Origin: Agrypnia vestita
Lineage: Eukaryota; Arthropoda; Insecta; Trichoptera; Phryganeidae
Direction of reading: 5' to 3'
Length of the DNA: 64,000 bases
Assembly: GCA_016648135.1 (NCBI GenBank)
Contig: JADDOH010023187.1
Coordinates: forward strand, 1 to 64,000
The stretch's first letter is position 1, and each line of letters opens with the position of its first letter. Shown one piece after another: positions 32,721 through 43,680 of this stretch. Both the position numbers and the translations under genes were made by a program. The notes beneath the pieces were generated by a model. It saw only the letters and a list, made by a program, of their open reading frames with translations, had not been told where the DNA came from and did no database searches.

Positions 32721-34539
32721 ATTTTTTTTTATAAATGTACTATTTTCTATTCAGAAGTAGTTCCTTCATCTTCAGTTAATATATTGTGTTTGAATAACAT
32801 AATGCTCATATAAATTCTCGCAAAAATATGCGTTATTCTTATTTATTCAATCTTAATTTCCAGGCCCAGTAAAAAAGTTATCAGATTCCCAACTTTCAAC
32901 TAAAACAAACTTTTACCTCTAAGGTGAATACATGTCTTAGTCAATTGATTTTTTTTTTTACATTTTAACGTCATTAATCTTCGAACTAATTCGTCAACAC
33001 ATGTTCTTGAAAGTCGAAAAGAATTCTGTTCACAATTTTTAAATGAGTATTTTCTCCGCTAAAGATTCGTGTTCATTCCGATGAGAAAATAATTTCCTGT
33101 GAGGTAAATAGTTTTGCCGCCTTTCACAAGAAAGTGGACGTGGAAAATGACATCCCGCCAAACTTGTATATAGTTGTGTATAAAGTTGCTGTTTTAGTAT
33201 TTCTGTGGCAGCGTTGATTGAAAATCATATGTTTAGTCCTGAAAAACTTCATACAGATAAAATACTGTACCAAATAAATTACTATTTTTCTTATACTACC
33301 TATATTATTTTAGGTTTTTTCATGCAAATTAAATTGAATTATTTATAGCTTTAAAAAATGTACTTAAGTGTAAATAATTTACTTTTGACGTGAATTATTT
33401 ACGTAGATTTATTCTTAATTTTTAATTACTACTGTTTTACTTTTTACTACGTTATTATTTATCTTCTGGGTTTACTAATTTGGTCTGTTTTTTGTAACTC
33501 TATCTTTAAAATAATTGAAAAATATTACAAACGTAATCCATATACGATTTTATTTAAGTTATACTTTAAAATTATGTTATAAATGTAAATTATTTATTTC
33601 TATAAGTACGAGATTTTTCTTTCAATAAGAGATGGCACATCTCAATACATATATCAAAATATTTTTAATTTGCATTCATAGTTTTCATAACAATATTGAT
33701 TTTCATAAAATTGGATAAAAAACATTTACTATTTTGCCTCTACGTGGGTCTGATTATAAATGAAACTCAAACTCTTCTCTCAATATTACCGTTAGTTACT
33801 TTTATACCAATAACCTCGGCTCACTTTGTCGGTACTTAATCAATAATTAATAAAAAAATATATCTATTTGAATGTCTATCAAAAGTTTCAGAACTAAGCA
33901 AATTAATAACCAAAGTAGTCGCTTAACAATATAACCTTCACTTACTCATGTCCTCTCTTCTCAATATTTCCGTTACATCATTTTTCTTAGACAGGATGCT
34001 TCGCCTCATTTTGTCAGTACCTTATCATTTAACTGAAGAGTTTGCATGAGTCGGTGTCTGAAAGTGACTGGAGTAAAAGTGATGTAAAGAAACAGAAGAA
34101 ACACTACTGAAAATACACCCACCATATAACATTGAAAAAACCACGATGCTAAAAAGTTAGTTTATGCTTACTTTTATATTCTATACTAATAAATATTTTA
34201 CGACTTCTTAGTGGGATAACTTATAAAAATTAACGCCAGATATGTTGTAAGTTTGAAAATTCAGTGATAATTTTCACAAAATAATTTTTGATTATTTTAA
34301 AATGAGCTTACACCCGAAAACACAACTTTTCTTTAAAGTTATAACAAGTTAAACTTTTTTCTTTAATAACTTTCTTACGGAGCGCTTTTGTCAACAACAC
34401 AAACAAGTCCATCCCATTAAACTTTTCAGAGGTTTAAATAAAATAATATGCTTAACAGAAATAATGTGAATTCTACCATGTTTATGTTTTTTTTAGTTCT
34501 GATACTTACGCTATTATATACATGTACAGCCTGGAAGTA
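32721..34539. other. unannotated AT-rich sequence with a diffuse duplication
   Basis: 33771-33845 and 33952-34028 share CTCTTCTCAATAT, TTCCGTTA and CGGCTCACTTTGTCGGTAC-like blocks, suggesting an old direct duplication. No gene is seen. Confidence 0.4.
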
Positions 34540-34850
34540 GTAAAAGAGGAACGAAAATAGATTGAATGCTGTGGAAATTCTAAGGCGCATGTTCGATTTA
34601 TATATATGCGACAGAGTGAAGAATGAAATAATAAGCATAAAATGTGTTTTTTTCTTGTAACCAAGTCGATAGAAAGAAAGAAAGGATCACTGAAATGTCT
34701 TGGGCGTGTGAATAAGAAGAAAATAATATTAACTAATGTCACAAAACGTTATTACAGACATTTGAGAAGCTTTGACAATAAACTAGCATACGTTAGAAGA
34801 TGCATGACAACATTAAAGAATAGTGCGGCGCTTGACCCTTGTAGCCCTGA
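34540..34850 (+). pseudogene. LINE C-terminal relic, WHDQI family, copy 3
   Basis: NRLNAVEILRRMF, DLYICDRVKNEII, then IERKKGSLKCLGRVNKKKI and AYVRRCMTTLK follow the 27748-28233 copy (LNAVEMRSFRR, YDRVKNADI, IKKGSLRWFGYVERM, ACMRRCMNVDE). The WHDQI segment is missing. The open frame 34642-34998 is part of this relic and not a separate gene. Confidence 0.6.
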
Positions 34851-35384
34851 TAAGTGTCGTGTCCCTGATCTCCTACTAGAACACTTCTTGCACGCAGGTA
34901 AGTACTTTGGTAATTTAATCAATATCCACACAGAGTCAACCACTCGCTTTTTCGCTCGATTATTTATGGCCTCACTTCAGAAAAAACTTCTCATGTAGAA
35001 AATGTCCTCTCTCGAACGTTGTGCTATATTTCCATGTACCCAAGCTTCCTCCAGTGGTTTTTTATTTTTTACAAGCATTTAAGTGTTGAGAAATCTTTGA
35101 TTGTGCTTGATTACGCTGATTATTATTATGATTATCCTTGATTATACTTTATTTTGTTCCTGATATCTCGAGGCAATAGTTATAAATCACGTACTATCCA
35201 CTTAAATGTTCCCTAAAATAACTTGCTTGTTGGTTAGTTACTGAATAAGTAGGTGGGTACTTATGGCAAGAACTATTCTGAATATCTTTAAGGAACTAGA
35301 ATAGTGAATTAGTAATTTCTCACAATATTTGTAACCCACGTTACAACAATGTATTCTATTTAAGGAGCCAAACGTCACAAAATT
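34851..35384. other. unannotated sequence
   Basis: Nothing recognisable. Confidence 0.4.
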
Positions 35385-35656
35385 TATATAACTGGGAAGA
35401 CTTCGGTAGCTGGGTCATGTGGAGAGAATGTCCGAGCATCAAGCACCAAAGTCCTCGCTGAACTCAAGGCCAATAGGGCGAAAGAGCTTAGGAAGGCCAA
35501 AATCAAGATGGAGTGACAACGCCCTCAAAGACATCTCTGCCTTAGAGCTTCGGAACTGGAGAGAGCTAGCACTAGACCGAGATCAGTGGAGGAAAATTAT
35601 TGAGGAGCCCAAGACCCACCAAGGGTTGTAGAGCCAAGAGTGATGATGATGATTTG
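35385..35656 (+). pseudogene. LINE C-terminus with GAT tail
   Basis: RLR, a stop where tryptophan or a similar residue is usual, then LGHVERMSEHQAPKSSLNS, RPIGRKSLGRPKSRWSDNAL, KDISALELRNWRELALDRDQ and WRKIIEEPKTHQGL with a stop. A (GAT)n tail follows at 35640-35652, as in many insect LINEs. The frame from 35419 is intact to the natural stop, so the copy is fairly young, but it is strongly 5'-truncated. A shorter relative lies at 54786-54850. Confidence 0.85.
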
Positions 35657-35712
35657 TAACCCACGTAATTACTATTAATTCTATAATTTCTCAAAATTTT
35701 TTAAAATCAATA

Positions 35713-35815
35713 TTTTTACATCAATATCCTTGCTGGTATCCTGGAATGAAACTCAAACCACCGACCACCAATCACAAGGCGAGAATCATCATTATTACAC
35801 TAACAAGCTACAATA
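35713..35815 (-). mobile_element. tRNA-derived SINE, family S, shortened copy
   Basis: The minus strand shows AGCTTGTTAGTGTAATAATG, CGCCTTGTGATT and CGGTGGTTTGAGTTTCATTC, then an internal deletion joining CCAGCA to AGGATATTGATGT. Matches the 24505 copy. Confidence 0.6.
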
Positions 35816-37798
35816 TACGATAAATTATCAAATGATATTTTATTTATTATGAAATTTAAATGAATGAGAACTTATTTAAACTTGTTTAGTTAATACATAT
35901 TTTTAAAATGTTTGTTTTTATCCATCCGATAATATACAGAAAAAAATATATTTTATATATTTTTTTGTATTAAAATATTTAGGACATCGTGTTCAATATT
36001 ACTCATGATTGTTTTTTAGTTGGAATTTATCTATACTAATTTTCCTTAAGGCGTACGTAGACGTTGTAACAAATTATATGATGAGAACAATTTTCAATGA
36101 TGATAGTAGATACATTTTTTCTGAATGCTATAAATTTTTTAATTAATTAAAAAATTCCAAAAATAGATGATCAATCTGTTTTCTTTATAGAAAAACTGTA
36201 TTTATTTTATATATGAGCAACAATTTATATTTATGTTTTGAAAGTAACCCACTATTTTGAAATGCAATCTTAAATCAGAAGCAATCAGCTAAACCCCGCT
36301 CACCCTCATCAAATAAAGTTATTGTAATTTTCATTACTCGAGTGCTTTTAATTTAAATATTTTATTACAAATACATGTTTTCAGAGGATTCTTAGTAAAA
36401 TTTAGTAGTTTAAATTTCATGCTTGTTTTTACTCGCAAACAAACCAAAAAAACACTCGTATTCATTTCAAAAATATTTTAATGCGTATCGTTCCTAGTAC
36501 CTCTCTCATGCTTAGCGAGAGATTTTGCACTCCCACAGTTGTCTGTTCTGCTGAATTATTGTATAATAATATAATTCTGATGGGGGCACAAGAAATTTAT
36601 AAAATGAATGAATTTTTATCAGGACTCTAATTTTAATTTGATGACCTTCAATCTAAATATATAAGCATGAATAAAAAACAACAACATAATCTTAAAACTT
36701 TATTATATTATCGTTAAAATAGATCGATACAAAAGGCGCATTTAAAAACGAGTTTCGTAGCTTCTTATGAAAGTTTCGTTTACAGACTGTAATATTTGTA
36801 ATCTACATGTACTCGCATAAGAACGTTGTTAGGGGTTTAGTTTAATATCTTGTCTTGTAAGTGATATGCGATGCGTTTTTACTTGCGTGAATATTTTGAG
36901 GTGCCTTCAACCTTTAACCTCAACGAATTGTATGTTTTTTTCATGCTTTGACACAAATTGTACATTTAAAAACATTTGCAAAAAACACAATTTGTCAAAA
37001 AAAATCTTACTTTAGATCAATTCAAAAATTGTTCTGTTGGTTATCCCAAAACAGCCATTGCTGAGTTATGTCCATTTAATATTGCGCAGCGACACATTTT
37101 TTTTGTGTTATTCGATTATCACGATCATTTTGCTTTTGCACTTTACCGCGTGTTTTATTTTTTTTATTTAAATTTCGTCACTCTTTCCTCACTTGTTGTT
37201 ACACACACTGATAAGTGACAGCGACGAGACTGTGGGAAATTGATCCCTGTTGACCAAAGTGGAAATTGTTGTCGTTAATAGGTAGATGTCACTTGCTGTC
37301 AGTTCGTGTTGGCAGAGGCCACATTGTATCTTCAAATATAGAACACTAGAGTCAAATATTTATCCTTTTTAATATTAGTACACATAAGTTCGTGTATTAT
37401 TCGCACGCTTAATAAAAATAAAAAAAAATTTGCATACAAATTAATAATCATGTTGTTCTTAGAAGATATTCATACAATTTTTTAGAATGTTTGATCAATA
37501 TCAATAAAAAATTTATTACATAAAAGATCGCCATGACCTTTCTTGAATTTATAAATACTAACCTATTTCAAAATATGTTTGTAACAATATAAATTGAAAA
37601 GAGAATTGATTATATCTGTAAAAACACAGAAAATAAAAGTCTGTAGATAGCCAAACTGAATTTTTTTTTCTCCAAATTAAATAGTTTTTATATATTATTA
37701 TTTTTTTGACTTCTAACTCATGCCATACACACTTGTCAAATAAATTTTATAGATATACCTAAATATGTGAATCATATTTTTTATTTCATAAATATTTA
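35816..37798. other. unannotated AT-rich sequence
   Basis: No coding or repeat feature supported. The open frame 36976-37218 has no recognisable motif. Confidence 0.4.
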
Positions 37799-37887
37799 AG
37801 AAAAAAAATCACTATAAAGAAGAAAAAAAATTACTATACAGAAGAAAAAAAAAAACTAAAAAAGAAGAAAAAAAATTAGTGTAAAGA
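37799..37887. repeat. A-rich tandem repeat of about 22 bp, four units
   Basis: Variants of AAGAAAAAAAATCACTATA follow each other four times with A-run length changes. Confidence 0.8.
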
Positions 37888-37916
37888 GGTTAACGGACGT
37901 TACACGACGTGACTGG

Positions 37917-37957
37917 GACAGACAGACAGACAGACAGACGGACGGACAGACAGACAA
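37917..37957. repeat. (GACA)n microsatellite
   Basis: About ten GACA or GACG units. Such tails commonly mark the 3' ends of insect LINEs, and a minus-strand LINE relic begins 33 bp to the right. Confidence 0.9.
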
Positions 37958-37989
37958 CCAAATTATTACAATTGGGATTCTTATCAACT

Positions 37990-38220
37990 TGTCTTTACAC
38001 CGTATGCAGGGAGGATAAAAAGCCACACTTTTGAATCCTAGCATGTCACTCTTGTTAACTTGTTAACTTTTAGATACCTTTTCATGCAAGCTCGTCGACT
38101 TTTACGACGTCGACGTCAACTAAAAAGGTCATCTTCCTGAAAATGGTTTACCTGATCATGTCACGTCCCTAGCAGACTATACATTATGTTCCTATTATCT
38201 CCAGCACTCGCTATAGGTAT
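37990..38220 (-). pseudogene. LINE C-terminal relic, WHDQI family, copy 4
   Basis: GCATGTCACTCTTG and CATGCAAGCTCGTCGA, then CATCTTCCTGAAAATGGTTTA followed by CCTGATCATGTCACGT, align at nucleotide level with 27800-27960 of the best copy. The motif corresponds to HDQVNHFQEDDLF on the minus strand. No frame is intact. Confidence 0.55.
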
Positions 38221-38562
38221 GCATTTTGTATTCTGTCTCTGCCATTTGAGATTTCTGAATTCTTTACATTTTCCTGCAAAATTTCTTATATCCTTGAATT
38301 CTCAGCATTTTCAATGATGTGGCATTTGATAGTTTTAAACATACGAAATATTCTCTTGCATATTTCGCATTCTCGCATAGTCTCAGTTATTAATACGATT
38401 AATCAGCAAGATTATATCAAAAAGCCAGATCAAAAATAATTTCAAATTTTTAAATTAAATAAAATTTCAAAGAATCCCAAAATTAACTTAAACTGGAAAT
38501 AAAGTACTAGTTAATTTGTTTTGTATACTTATGACTTTAAGATAGACTCCATAAGTACCGAC
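38221..38562. other. unannotated sequence
   Basis: Nothing recognisable. Confidence 0.4.
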
Positions 38563-39340
38563 ACATAAATAATTTAAACAAAAATTTACCTTGCTTAAAG
38601 CACTATAATTTTGTTATCACCAAACGGTTTCGGAACCACCGTTTTTTCATCAGGGTAAAAAAAATTACAAAAAAAGTAACCCATAAAAACCAAGTTTTTA
38701 TTATACTCAGTTTCTCATTTACTAGTGGAAACTGGTTTGACGCTTATCCTACGCCTTAGGCCTTGGTCGAGCGACACTACGAAAGGGAGTAATAAAAAAA
38801 ATCCAAAAATCCAAAATTATACTTTAATCAGGTTCCGTGTCTACCAGACGCGTTGAAATATTTTCATACAACTTAGTAAGTTGTATAAAAAAACCATTAA
38901 AAATTTGAAAAATCCAAAAATGTATTGATTTTTTTAACTAAAATTTGATAGATCTTCTTGATAGTCGCCACGAGTCTGCTTGCAAAGTTTCAGCTCGATT
39001 GGATCACGGGAAAAGGGTTAAAAATCCGATCCAAAAAATTTTCGTCAAGCAAGCAGACGCCACGAGTTAAAAGGGTTAAAAATCCGATCCAAAAAATTTT
39101 CGTCAAGCAAGCAGACGCCACGAGTTAATATAAAGGAAGTAAACATGAAAAAATATATATATTTAAGCAACTTGTTTTTGTATATACCTGTCGAAAGACT
39201 TTATTTTTAACATATTGATTGTTTTGTATTTAATTTCTGGTTCACCCTGAAAAAGGCACGGTGGAAACAAAAACCATTGGTGTTACCAAAAATATAGTGG
39301 TTTAAGCCAATTTAATTTGTGTTTAATTTATTTTATAATA
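38563..39340. mobile_element. Penelope-like inverted pLTR pair (family C)
   Basis: The left arm (38563-38662, minus) and right arm (39240-39340, plus) share ACCCTGAxxAAA, a hairpin region, GAAACxA and a tail TTATAGTG.TTTAAGC...TGTTTAA. Both have the hammerhead order CUGA-hairpin-GAAAC with ACC/GGU closing pairs, but stem II is eroded in both. Between them is the repeat shared with 32036. No endonuclease remnant is seen. Confidence 0.5.
38678..39130 (+). repeat. dispersed repeat with internal 57-bp tandem duplication
   Basis: Second copy of the 32036-32362 repeat. Its end is duplicated: GGGTTAAAAATCCGATCC through GCCACGAGTTAA occurs twice, at about 39015 and 39072. Confidence 0.75.
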
Positions 39341-39643
39341 AAAAGATCATAATATGTCATTTTAAATGTATCCCCAGCACACTTATCCCAAAAAGTAGTA
39401 CATTTGCCATCAGTATATTTTAAATATACATCTTAAATGACACTGATTGACTTAATTTATCCAGTAAACTATCACACATGTAGGCAATAATCTAACAAAA
39501 TATATTTACATTATTTACTATGCAAAATATGTGTAAAATACCAACTTAACATTAGTAATAATATTTTTATATGTATGTTCTGATAACGCTGTTGCTGAAT
39601 TTTGTTCACAGAAGGCTAATTATTAATTAAAATAAATTATAAA

Positions 39644-39905
39644 AGTTTCACAGAGATGGAGTTTTTTATTTGGGAAACGTGTATGGAATTCTTCAGGTTG
39701 GCCTAGGGCTTATGACCTTAGAACATAAATAAAAATTTCCAAAATGTGATAATTGTGGATCTTCTAACGGTGAAATATGCGTAATGTAAAGCGACTTAAG
39801 CCAACCCTTACAGTTCATAAGCCCTGAGCCACCCTATAAAAACTTCCATACACGTTTCCCATACAAATAGCTTAATCTCCGTGGGACTTCTCTGATTAAT
39901 AACTT
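39644..39905. repeat. family X repeat, inverted-arm copy
   Basis: GGGAAACGTGTATGGAATTC at about 39671 is mirrored by TTCCATACACGTTTCCCAT at about 39848. CTAGGGCTTATGACC is mirrored by GTTCATAAGCCCTGA. The right arm continues (read on the minus strand) into GGCTTAAGTCGCTTTACAT and TTTCACC, the family X core. The arms are about 75 bp. Confidence 0.7.
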
Positions 39906-39968
39906 TATCTTAAAATGCTATAACGAGGCTAAAAAGAATACGCACTCATGTCAAGTGACTGTTTGAAA

Positions 39969-40658
39969 TGTTCACAATACTAACAAAGATTCCAGAACAG
40001 CCTGGCGTAATCTACAGCTTTCGAGAGATGTATCCAAAGTTCCAGTTACGAGAACTTCCTAGTTAACACAGTATTTAACAGTAATACGAGTTCTGGAAGT
40101 TACGAGAACTTCCTAGAAAACACTATAAAACTCTAGATAATACTAGAGAATTCTCGAAGTTTCGAAAATTCTGTGTATGATATGTTATCGGTTATAAATA
40201 AACGTAACCAGGCCGCGGAGGGTTATTGTTATTTTGACGTTTCCTACTACGCGGCTCTAGCAGCGAATCACGAAGCGAAAACACATTTACCATCAGGCGT
40301 GCGAACTAAGCGACAGATAATTAAGTGAAGTACTTACCCTTGTGCGATATTGGGGCGAATATTCTGGAAAAGTTCTTACTTAGCGAATAATAATACGTGC
40401 TGAAATTGGATGGATTGTTCTTGTGAATAGTGAATTAAGTGTTAAAGATATTAAGAAGTGTCTATTTATGAGTAAAAAATTAACGAAATAGTTAACTTAA
40501 AGAACAGAGTGATATTTAATAATCTTAAGCGACTTTGTAAGATTGTTTAATTAATTAATCAATATTAAAAAAAAAAAAAAATTAAAAAAAAAAAAATTAA
40601 AAAAAATTATTAAATTCTAGCGTTTCATTTGTTCCTCCCGCAGCTACGACACGTGACA
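39969..40658 (+). mobile_element. LTR-like unit, copy 2
   Basis: Begins TGTTCACAATACTAAC and ends CTACGACACGTGACA like copy 1. TATA box TATAAATA at 40193-40200, GC-rich leader after it, and an A-rich block at 40568-40610. Upstream of the TATA box are many GAA/TTC inverted triplets (for example AGAATTCTCGAAGTTTCGAA). No adjoining coding sequence. Confidence 0.6.
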
Positions 40659-41084
40659 ATACTTATTACTTTTTCTTAAAATAATTGATTATTACTTAAA
40701 TAATTTATAATTGACTTTGCGTATTTAAAATAATTTTCCATATCGAGTAACCGTATCATCAAAATCTACAAAAGAATTTTTCTTATGAAACCCTGACACG
40801 ATTTTGATAGAATTTACTTTTTATCGAACCCAAAAATATGTTCCCACGTAAGGGATGATAACTTAATTTATGGACATCATATTTCAATGCCCGCGGTGAG
40901 GTGGAAATTTCGCTGGTGCATCTATGTAAGCCTGATCGAATAAAATCCGGCCCCCATACGCTGCAGGGTAGCATCTAAGTGTCGAAGCTTTTGGTATTCC
41001 AAATTATAGCATACAAAAAAATGTAAATATTTTTAATTAATTGAAATTAAAATATTAAACATACACTTCTAAGATCAGGATACA
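40659..41084. other. unannotated sequence
   Basis: The open frame at 40783-40974 (minus) has no recognisable motif. Confidence 0.35.
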
Positions 41085-41345
41085 CTTCAAGGATTTGTAA
41101 GCAACAATATAAAATACCTAGGTATAATCATGGATTCAAAACTAACATTTATAAGAAATATTGATATGAATTAGAAACTACATAAAAAATATAATAATAT
41201 TAATATATTATAATAGTATGATTCTCTCGCATATTGATTACTGTTCCAGCATATTATTAATAAACAACGAACGATTGCTAAAGAAACTGCAAATAGTAAA
41301 AAAATAAATCAATATTATTGATCGATTTGAAATAAGAAGACAATA
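41085..41345 (+). pseudogene. jockey-like LINE polymerase fragment
   Basis: SNNIKYLGIIMDSKLTFI is the IKYLGI.ID..L.F motif after the RT thumb. After a stop and frame change comes YNSMILSHIDYCSSILLIN, then NERLLKKLQIVKK.INIID. The 3' part of the same protein resumes at 41955. Between them lie a tandem duplication and a Penelope pLTR fragment. Confidence 0.7.
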
Positions 41346-41698
41346 AGATGAAAAAATGTCTATATTTAGGTTAATTATAGATTACACCTGATGATGAGAG
41401 GGACTGCTCCTCTCAAATCTAAAGTTGTGATGTGATTAGAAACTACATAAAAAATACAATAACATTAATATATTATAATAGTATGATTCTCTCGCATATT
41501 GATTACTGTTCCAGCATATTATTAATAAACAACGAACGATTGATTGCTAAAGAAACTGCAAATAGTAAAAAATAAATCAATATTGTTGATCGATTTGAAA
41601 TAAGATGACAATAAGATGAAAAAATGTCTATATTTAGGTTAATTATAGATTACACCTGATGATGAGAGGGACTGCTCCTCTCAAATCTAAAGTTGTGA
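41171..41698 (+). repeat. 265-bp tandem duplication with hammerhead remnants
   Basis: Units 41171-41430 and 41436-41698 are nearly identical, differing by a GATT insertion and a few bases. Each contains LINE sequence (SHIDYCSSILLIN) and then a Penelope pLTR piece with TACACCTGATGATGAGAGGG. The hammerhead core keeps CUGAUGA and stem II, but GAAA has become AAAU, so the general-base guanine is lost and neither should cleave. Confidence 0.85.
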
Positions 41699-41954
41699 TA
41701 AATTTAACTCAACTTGTATATATTACAAATTTCCACATAGTGTAAATCAAAATTAACAAAGCAATGTTTGTAATATTGAAATATTAAAATTAATAGAAGA
41801 ATAAAAATATCAAAAATGTTGAATAAACTAATATTAGGATCAGAGAATAAAATATAATATTTTGGTATAAATATTTTAAATTCTATATGGATTATTTTAC
41901 AGATACTTAAATAACAAACTGCAATAACTAAATAAGTATTTTATTCACATAATA

Positions 41955-42133
41955 CAAGAAGTGGCGACAATAAAAGACTACAAAAGAAAAACAAAAATAT
42001 TTCACAAAATTGTTAAATGTATAAAGGACTCAAAATCTTCGACAGCCTTCCAAAGATAATTAAAAATAAATTGAACGTTAAAGAATTTAAACAAGGGTAT
42101 AAAAATTTTATTATGAAAATTTTATGTGGCTAA
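41955..42133 (+). pseudogene. jockey-like LINE polymerase C-terminus
   Basis: KGLKIFDSLPKIIKNKLNVK and EFKQGYKNFIMKILCG with a stop is the usual G.K.FN.LP..I......FK..LK ending of jockey/CR1 polymerases. It continues the fragment at 41085. Confidence 0.65.
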
Positions 42134-42744
42134 TGTTTGTATATTACAATATGTTTTAATATAAAATCATGTAATACAAAATATGGAAATGAATAAACAA
42201 GTCTCTTAATATTTTAGGAAACACTGTTTAGGAGTACAACATTTTTAATGAAGCCAACTATTTGAGCAAGCCATTCCAATATTTTCTTTCATTTTATTCG
42301 AACCTAATATTAAGCACATTGAAAATAAATGTGTGATTTACTGCTGTTTAGTGTACCAACGTATTAGGGCGTTATAATATTTTCGATATAAATACATGAT
42401 TATGATATGCCACCAAGGAATGGAAATTGCAAAATAGCAGTTCTGAATAAAAAAAATATTTTTTATTATTTTACAATAATTTTTATGTTTTTTTTTACTT
42501 TTTTTAATTTTTTTTCAGTTAAATCAAAATCAAAAAATTGTATCTCACCAAATTCAAGGGCTTATAAAATTTGTGAAAAAATTGAGAATTACGATTGTTA
42601 ATCTGTCATACGTTGATTGTTTAAATAAATGTCTCCCAAAGACAAAGCTTTTTAAACTTAATAAATAGAAAGTTGTCATTGCCAGCGCACAGCATTTTCA
42701 GTGTATGTTATGTTATGGGAATTACAAATTTTCGATCATAGGTA
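42134..42744. other. unannotated AT-rich sequence
   Basis: The open frames at 42407-42601 and 42705-42890 are chance frames. The second overlaps a MITE. Confidence 0.4.
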
Positions 42745-42887
42745 CAGTTGCCGGCAAACTTCTTGAAATTCTTTGGCAAAGTGGGGGAATGCGCAGAAGA
42801 CGAAATTTGGGTCTCGTTGGTGGAAAGGTAGATGCGCAAACTTCCCCCCACTACGCCGTAGAATTTCAAGATGTTTGCCGGCTACTA
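42745..42887. mobile_element. 143-bp Tc1/mariner-type MITE, copy 1
   Basis: Flanked by TA (42743-42744, 42888-42889). The left end CAGTTGCCGGCAAACTTCTT and the complement of the right end TAGTAGCCGGCAAACATCTT form TIRs of over 30 bp, continuing with GAAATTCT. The second copy is at 59896-60040. TA duplication and CAGT start fit the Tc1/mariner superfamily. Confidence 0.8.
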
Positions 42888-42899
42888 TAGCTATAGTGT

Positions 42900-43115
42900 T
42901 GTCACGTGTCGTGGCTGCGTGAGGAATTACGAGGAATTAATAAAAACGCTGGAATTTAATAACGGATTTATTGAATACTGAAAACTAATTATTTGATGTT
43001 CAAAGTTACTTAAAAATATTATATTTAACGCTTTTTTTAAATTAAACTGTTTCGTAATGTATCACTCGTAAATAGACACTTTATTTTCGCTTGAACACTT
43101 TATTCAATATCTATG
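42900..43115 (-). mobile_element. LTR-like unit, copy 4, 3' part
   Basis: On the minus strand: AATAAAGTGTCTATTTACGA, then the ending CAGCCACGACACGTGACA, as in copies 1 and 2. Only the R-U5 side is present. It abuts the MITE by 12 bp. Confidence 0.6.
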
Positions 43116-43234
43116 TTTCATGTTTCCTATATAAATAAATTTGTTTTTTTTCCTATATAATAAAATGTCAATCTTACCGTGGTGAGAAAACTGATTTTTT
43201 TTATAACCTACGCAACATATTAAACAAAAATACT

Positions 43235-43680
43235 ATTAAAAAGTTTATTACACGTTGGTGCAGTTTCTCTTACAGTATAGTATTATTGGGTGGGGAGGGG
43301 CTTATAAGTCCACCGTATCAATCAAAATAATTATTCAAACGATTCTCAAAAAACCTTATGACTATCCAATGTAAAATATATTTTAAGAATTTAATGTACC
43401 ATCACTCATAAAAATATACAAAACTAACAGTATATGTCTAATTTATAAAGACTAATTTATAAAAAAATTAGACTGTTTAAGTAATAGACATAGAACAAAG
43501 GGGTAAGAAAAGATACCAACTTTAAGAACCACCGTGGCACAACATTATTATACATACTTGGGAGTTAAATGGTACAATATATTGTTGTCGCAAAACAAAT
43601 TTCAAGAAATGAACATTCCAAAATACGAACAGTGTAAGAAAGAAGTCAAATCCTTAATTTTGGATAACGATGTATTGTAA
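43235..43680 (+). pseudogene. CR1-like LINE polymerase C-terminus, degraded
   Basis: With frame changes it reads YYWVGRG.., TVSIKIIIQTILKKPYDYP, NVPSLIKIYKTNSICLIYKD, CLSNRHRTKG and IPTLRTTVAQHYYTYLGVKW, then YNILLSQNKFQ and a stop at 43680. It matches the minus-strand copy at 53952 (VLHTTTAQHYYTFRGVKWFN). Stops and indels show decay. Confidence 0.7.

Noticed and set aside
37917..37957. CRISPR-like or satellite array
   Set aside because: A simple (GACA)n microsatellite with no spacers, typical of a LINE tail region.
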